This document shows positions 59,774 to 64,000 of a DNA stretch of 64,000 nt, piece after piece. The notes beneath the pieces were generated by a model. The model made no database searches. It was not told the origin of the DNA and worked only from the letters and a program-made list of their open reading frames with translations. Origin of the DNA: Zanthoxylum bungeanum (Eukaryota > Streptophyta > Magnoliopsida > Sapindales > Rutaceae); NCBI GenBank assembly GCA_019454045.1, contig SKCR01051193.1, positions 124,001 through 188,000 on the forward strand, in the 5' to 3' direction. Both the position numbers and the translations under genes were made by a program. Position 1 is the stretch's first letter, and each line of letters opens with the position of its first letter.

Positions 59774-61080
59774 AACACCCTCAAACTTAAGATTTTGCTA
59801 GTCCTGAGCAAAAGACAAAATAAAAACTAAATAAATAAAAATAATAAAATTAACTAGGCCACTTTCGTAGGGATCACGATTGCATTTAGCGTATGCAACA
59901 AGTCTTTAAACCCCTAGGCGGTCCCAGTGGATGAGTTATAGTCTCGTGAGGACTTACAACAACGATACCCACAAACGTCATTCAAACACATGCAATCATT
60001 CAAAAATATAAAAATAATGAAAGAATACAGAATAGTCCCGACAGTTATGCATAATATTATCCTCAAAGACTGCCTACCAATGAAATCAAAGAACCTTCAA
60101 AGTACTCAATGCAACTTAAATCCAAGTTATTGAATAAATCATCTAAGCCAGACTTAAAGTGTGTGTGTAAAGGTTTGGTCACAAATCGACTCATAAGTAA
60201 GCCAACTCAATGATTTCTTTATAAAAATTGGGATCCAATAGGTCAAACCAACCTAGATATCTCCAAAGTACTATGTAATTGCCTTTCTTTGCTCCGTATG
60301 GTATGATTTTTTCATTCTTTTTCTTTTTCTTTTTCATTTTTTCAACACACCTACCCTTTAAGGCAGCATTTCTCCTCATGATGGTCCTAACACTCGCCCA
60401 TGGATAACTTCACGCTTATCGGTTACATGTGGTTTAATTAATTTTTTTTCTTTCAATTTTTTTCTTTCAATTCTTTCTTTTTCTTATCATACCATATATC
60501 ATAACACTAGCATATTGAGATAGATATCTAAGCAAATAGTTATTCATCGGCAAACAATCTCTTCAACTAGTCATTTTGTCAACTACCTAGGTTTTTACTA
60601 CTAAAAACATATTGTTAAGTGTTTACGAGTCTAACCTAGATCACCTACTCAAAGCATCCGATAAAAATCAATTGGGCACTTATCATTTCTAAGATTTCAT
60701 CTAAAGCAAACAAAATTCATTATAAAACTTATGCTTTACTATCAAGGAATAAAAATAAAAAAATTAATTTTTAATTTTATTTTTTTTATATATATAATAG
60801 GAACTATCATTACATACACACACCCCCAAACTTAAAACTTATATTGTCCTCAATGTAAGATAAACATAAAGAAACAAGAGTGAGGAACAACACTACCGTG
60901 CATGGAGTTGATCAGGCTTCTACTGGTCATAATTTGATTAAGTGGGCTGTGTGGGTTGTGCTAGATGCATAAATAACATGCAAATAATAAACAAGCAATT
61001 GGCACACCATAAAATAATAATAAAGTAAAGAAAATAAAAAAAATGCAAATGTAAAAGTTGCCTCCCGCTGGTGCTAAATT
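59774..61080. other. Non-coding 3' interior of the Athila-type element
   Basis: It is AT-rich. A second purine tract on the minus strand, AAGTTTGGGGGTGTG, lies at about 60820-60834. No pol domain is seen in any frame. Confidence 0.6.
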
Positions 61081-61114
61081 TAACATCTTCAGTCAGATGC
61101 AACCACCCAAATGA

Positions 61115-61925
61115 TCATGGTGGCTTCTTCTTTTGTATCCACTGGCTGTTGTGACTTGAAAAAGATAACTTGGCGGGCTGTGGCAGTTTATCCATGGACA
61201 GTCCTCTCGAGTCTACTGATGGCTGAAATTTGGGGCTGCACATATGGCAAAATTTACTCTGCCACTTTTTGAGTTTCCCAGAGATCATCTTCAAGTGAGC
61301 ACTGATTCTTGATTTCCTCTTTTTGCGGCATATTGGGATCGATTTCAGTTCAAGCTTTGGAGAATCTTCTTTTATGCACAGTTGTACTATGATCGTAAGA
61401 TACTGAAATACTGATTCATCATGCGTGTTTGCATCTCCATTCTCTACAATATCTACCCTGTGACATTCTGCATCACCTTGAAGACCCGGCATGACTTTAA
61501 AAACACTGAAGGTGACTTCTTCATCTTGCACTCTCATTTTCAGTTCACCTTTCTGCACATCAATCACTGCTTTGCCGGTTGCCAAGAAAGGTATTCCAAT
61601 GATGATTGGAACGTCATGGTTCTCCTCCATATCAAGAACAAAGAAGTCTGTAGGAAAGTAAAACTTATCCACCTTAACCAACACATCTTCAATTATTCCT
61701 CGTGGATATATGAGAGATCTATCTTCCAGCTGTAATGTCACTATGGTTGGCCTCGCCTCACCTATGCCCAACTGTTTGCAGATGGATAACGGCATGAGAT
61801 TGATACTTACCCCAAAATCGCATAGTGCCTTACCAAAATATCAATTTCCAATAGTGCAAGGTATGTTAAAGTTTCCATGATCCTTTAGTTTTAGAGGAAG
61901 TTTATTCTTTATAATGGCACGACAC
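61115..61925 (-). pseudogene. Athila-type aspartic protease relic
   Basis: On the minus strand a frame runs through LKDHGNFNIPCTIGN, an in-frame stop, then the active-site region FGKALCDFGVSINLMPLSIC, LGIGEARPTIVTLQLEDRSL, IEDVLVKVDKFYFPTDFFVL and VPIIIGIPFLATGKAVIDVQ. It ends about 120 codons later in a basic tail with no reverse transcriptase. The flap and the IGIPFLATG motif are typical of the pepsin-like protease of Athila polyproteins. The stop upstream of the active site breaks it from gag. Confidence 0.88.
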
Positions 61926-61944
61926 TCCTCTGTAAGTGATACTA

Positions 61945-63479
61945 TTATAAAATCAGCCACTTCTTTTTCTTGGACATTATCTCCTTCATAAACTTCACAT
62001 AATTAAGCATTTGTTCCAAAACGTCTGCGAATGGGATATTGATATGGATCTTCTTAAAAATGTTAAGAAACTTAGCAAACTGAGCATCCAACTTCTTTTT
62101 TTGAAAGCGGTGAGGGTATGGCAAATGTGGCTTTGAGATAAGAGGTGGTTTAAAATGAGGAGCTGTTTTACTGTTCTCTGTTTCTGTTACTATTTCCTCC
62201 TGAGTTGCTGCTTCTTTTCCTTGACTACCTTGGTCTTGAGAGGTATCTTTAGCCTCTTTTTCGCTCCTGAGGGTTATTGCTTGACACTGCTCATTGGGGT
62301 TGACTTCAGTATTACTAAGAAATACCCATTTTTGTTGATTGGCCATGGAAGAAGCAATCTTCCCAATTTGTACTTCTAAGGACTTCATCGTTGCCCCTAT
62401 ATTGTCCATGTGTGTTTCAATGTTATTCAGCCTTGACTCATTCTTCTCAAACCTCTCTGAAGTTTTAGCAACAAAAGTGCTCATGAGGTCTTCTAAGGAA
62501 GGTTTCTGCTCAGCTCTTTGATTATTGTAACCAGTAGAAGGTTGCAAGACATTCTATGTATTGGCATATGACAAGTTTGAATGATAATAGTTAGGCACAA
62601 GATTGCCTCTATAGTTGTTGAAGTTTCGATTTTTCACATACTGTACTTGTTCGGTAAAATCCTTCTATTTGCAGCAGCAGTTTCAATAGATAGTTGGCCA
62701 TTTTGATTGGTCAATGCTGTTAGATGAGTCGTGATGGATGACATTTGAGCTGTAAGTGCAACAATATGATCCACCTCATATATACCATCCACCTTAGGCA
62801 TACTGGTGGGTTCACTTGGTCACTGGTAGTTATTGATGGCTATCTCCTCTAATAAAGCATAGACGTCTGCAGCAGATTTCTTGAACATAATTCCTCCAGC
62901 AGCTGCATCGACCATGGTCTTGTTTGGCCCATTCAACCCATTGTAGAATAATTGAATCTGAAACCAGTCTTCATAATTATGCTGTGGGCACCTCCTAAGT
63001 AGATCTTTAAAGCGCTCTCAAGTCTCATACAGATTTTCAGTCTCCAACTGCCTAAATATGCTAATTTTTATTCGCGGTTGGGCTGATTTAGCTGGTGGAA
63101 AAAACCTTGCAAGAAATGTTGTAGCCATATCATACCATGTCAAGATACTCCCCATTAGTATTGATAGCAGCCAATCCATCGCTTTATCCTTTAAAGAGAA
63201 TGAGAATAAGCGTAGTCTGATGGCCTCTTTAGTCACGTTATTCATCTTTATGGTGTCTGCCATCTCCAGGACTATCCTTAAATGCATGTTGGGATCTTTT
63301 ACAGCTGAACCCTCAAACTGATTCTTCTGCACCATGTTGATCATTGAAGGTTTTAGCTCAAAGTTATTGGTATTGATAGGTGGGTGTGCAATCCCAGAAT
63401 AATTATCGTCTATGACCGGCTTGAAGTGATCTCGGATTGCCACATGGAGTGGATTATTCTCTATATTTTTAGCCACCAT
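61945..63479 (-). pseudogene. Athila-type gag relic
   Basis: The minus-strand frame starts MVAKNIENNPLHVAIRDHFK at 63479. It contains the gag core (NQFEGSAVKDPNMHLRIVLE, LRLFSFSLKDKAMDWLLSIL and TTFLARFFPPAKSAQPRIKI). An in-frame stop follows ENLYET (about 63018). The frame goes on with RFKDLLRRCPQHNYEDWFQI and AAAGGIMFKKSAADVYALLE. The C-terminal part (62547-61945) has a coiled-coil-like NESRLNNIETHMDNIGATMK and PHLPYPHRFQKKKLDAQFAK. Frame breaks lie at about 62550-62680. Non-functional. Confidence 0.88.
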
Positions 63480-63762
63480 TGCTTATTTTCCAAGTTCCTT
63501 TTATTTCCTTAGTCTCCTCGATGTTCTTTCTATTTCAAGATCAAACATGAGAGAGTTAAGACTTGTGGATTTTCGCATCCAAAAGCAAAAAAAGATAAGA
63601 GAAAAAAATTACTCAAATAAAAACAAAACAAAAAATTAATCAAATAAAAGCAAAACAAAAATAAACAAAAAAAAAATAGAAAGCTAAATTAAAGCTAATG
63701 TTACTTGGTAATAGTATTAATGTGAATTTACTTAACAATCCCCGGCAACGGCGCCAAAAACT

Positions 63763-64000
63763 TGTTGTGATATTTTATATCATACCACAAATGTACGGTG
63801 TCAAGTTTTTAAATATGAGTGAAGAGTGTCGAACCCACAAGAATTGTGTTCAACTCACACTAAGTACTATAATTGATAATCCTAAATTTATTCAGAAAAC
63901 AATTAAATTAAGATTAAACTAATATTAAGACAAAAACTAAATAAACGAGATAATAAAGCGTTTGATAAAGATAATCCAATGAATAAAGAGATTCTAAAGT
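63763..64000 (-). repeat. 5' LTR of the Athila-type element, cut by the window edge
   Basis: 238 bp are visible, homologous to the first 238 bp of 58525-59773 with about 19 differences including small indels. Confidence 0.85.

Larger units (their letters stand above)
44767..64000 (+). mobile_element. Old Ty1/copia element, host of four nested insertions, right end outside the window
   Basis: The 5' LTR starts TGTTGGGTAATGGG at 44767 and ends TTTCCCAACA at 48145; it is about 700 bp once the hAT at 44907-47580 is removed. A decayed primer site, TGGTTTCAGAG, starts at 48148. Gag (48190-48540), integrase (49998-50834) and post-integrase linker (58185-58524) relics follow in copia order. They are separated by a hAT MITE, gypsy-type element B and the Athila-type element. 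The 3' LTR is not in the window. Confidence 0.85.
58525..64000 (-). mobile_element. Athila-type Ty3/gypsy element with gag and protease only, 5' end outside the window
   Basis: The 3' LTR is 58525-59773 (1249 bp; on the minus strand it begins TGATAAGTGCGG and ends ATCAAAACA). The 5' LTR begins inside the window at 63763 and runs off the edge; 238 bp of it are visible and differ from the 3' LTR at about 8%. Minus-strand primer site TGGCGCCGTTGCCGGGGATT (about 63736-63755) fits Asp-tRNA, usual for Athila/Tat elements. Gag and protease relics lie at 63479-61115. Between 61080 and the 3' LTR there are only about 1.3 kb of AT-rich non-coding DNA, so reverse transcriptase, RNase H and integrase are missing. 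Confidence 0.9.

Overview
This is nuclear DNA from a flowering plant, most likely a eudicot. The evidence is GT-AG introns in the genes, plant-specific families (a NAC transcription factor, a SERK-like leucine-rich-repeat protein), AT-rich intergenic sequence, and a very high load of plant retrotransposons, SINEs, hAT elements and a Helitron. I cannot name the species from sequence alone.

Only three host genes are well supported. (1) At the left edge (248-1417, +) are the last five exons of a short extracellular LRR protein of the LRR1/SERK-ectodomain type. (2) At 12319-15532 (-) is a complete 14-exon gene for the mitochondrial pyruvate dehydrogenase E1 beta subunit, 369 residues. (3) At 31137-32085 (-) is a complete three-exon NAC gene of the NAC083/VNI2 type, 253 residues, with a DLNxxP repression-type motif. 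Two weak exon candidates (11.0-11.7 kb and 27.98-28.27 kb) are listed with low confidence. The three genes have no evident functional link.

The rest is mainly mobile DNA. 1.6-3.8 kb: a tRNA-type SINE split by a 1963-bp solo LTR with a 5-bp target duplication. 3.9-4.25 kb: a TRIM retroelement. 4.35-9.31 kb: a complete, very young non-autonomous Ty3/gypsy-type element on the minus strand. 16.1 kb: a small foldback MITE. 17.1-18.2 kb: a diverged direct-repeat pair. 21.5-25.8 kb: a Ty1/copia element with nearly identical LTRs but a decayed interior. 29.8-36.1 kb: a dense set of SINEs, three of them in the first 1.2 kb upstream of the NAC start codon. 33.9-37.0 kb: two hAT-type MITEs and a small Helitron whose 3' hairpin has been multiplied. 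40.9-43.1 kb: a tandem duplication beside an LTR-like block.

From 44.8 kb to the right edge the window is a nest. An old copia element (5' LTR start at 44767) carries a hAT transposon with a dead transposase in its 5' LTR, a hAT MITE in its gag-side region, a second young gypsy-type element (50835-58184) in its pol region, and a gag-protease Athila-type element (58525 to beyond the window) a little further on. The two young gypsy-type elements are relatives: they share LTR, primer-binding and polypurine regions, a gag remnant, and long tandem arrays built from units full of short dyads. These arrays, about 31 copies of a 93-bp unit in one element and 8 copies of a 100-bp unit in the other, are the most unusual structure in the window.
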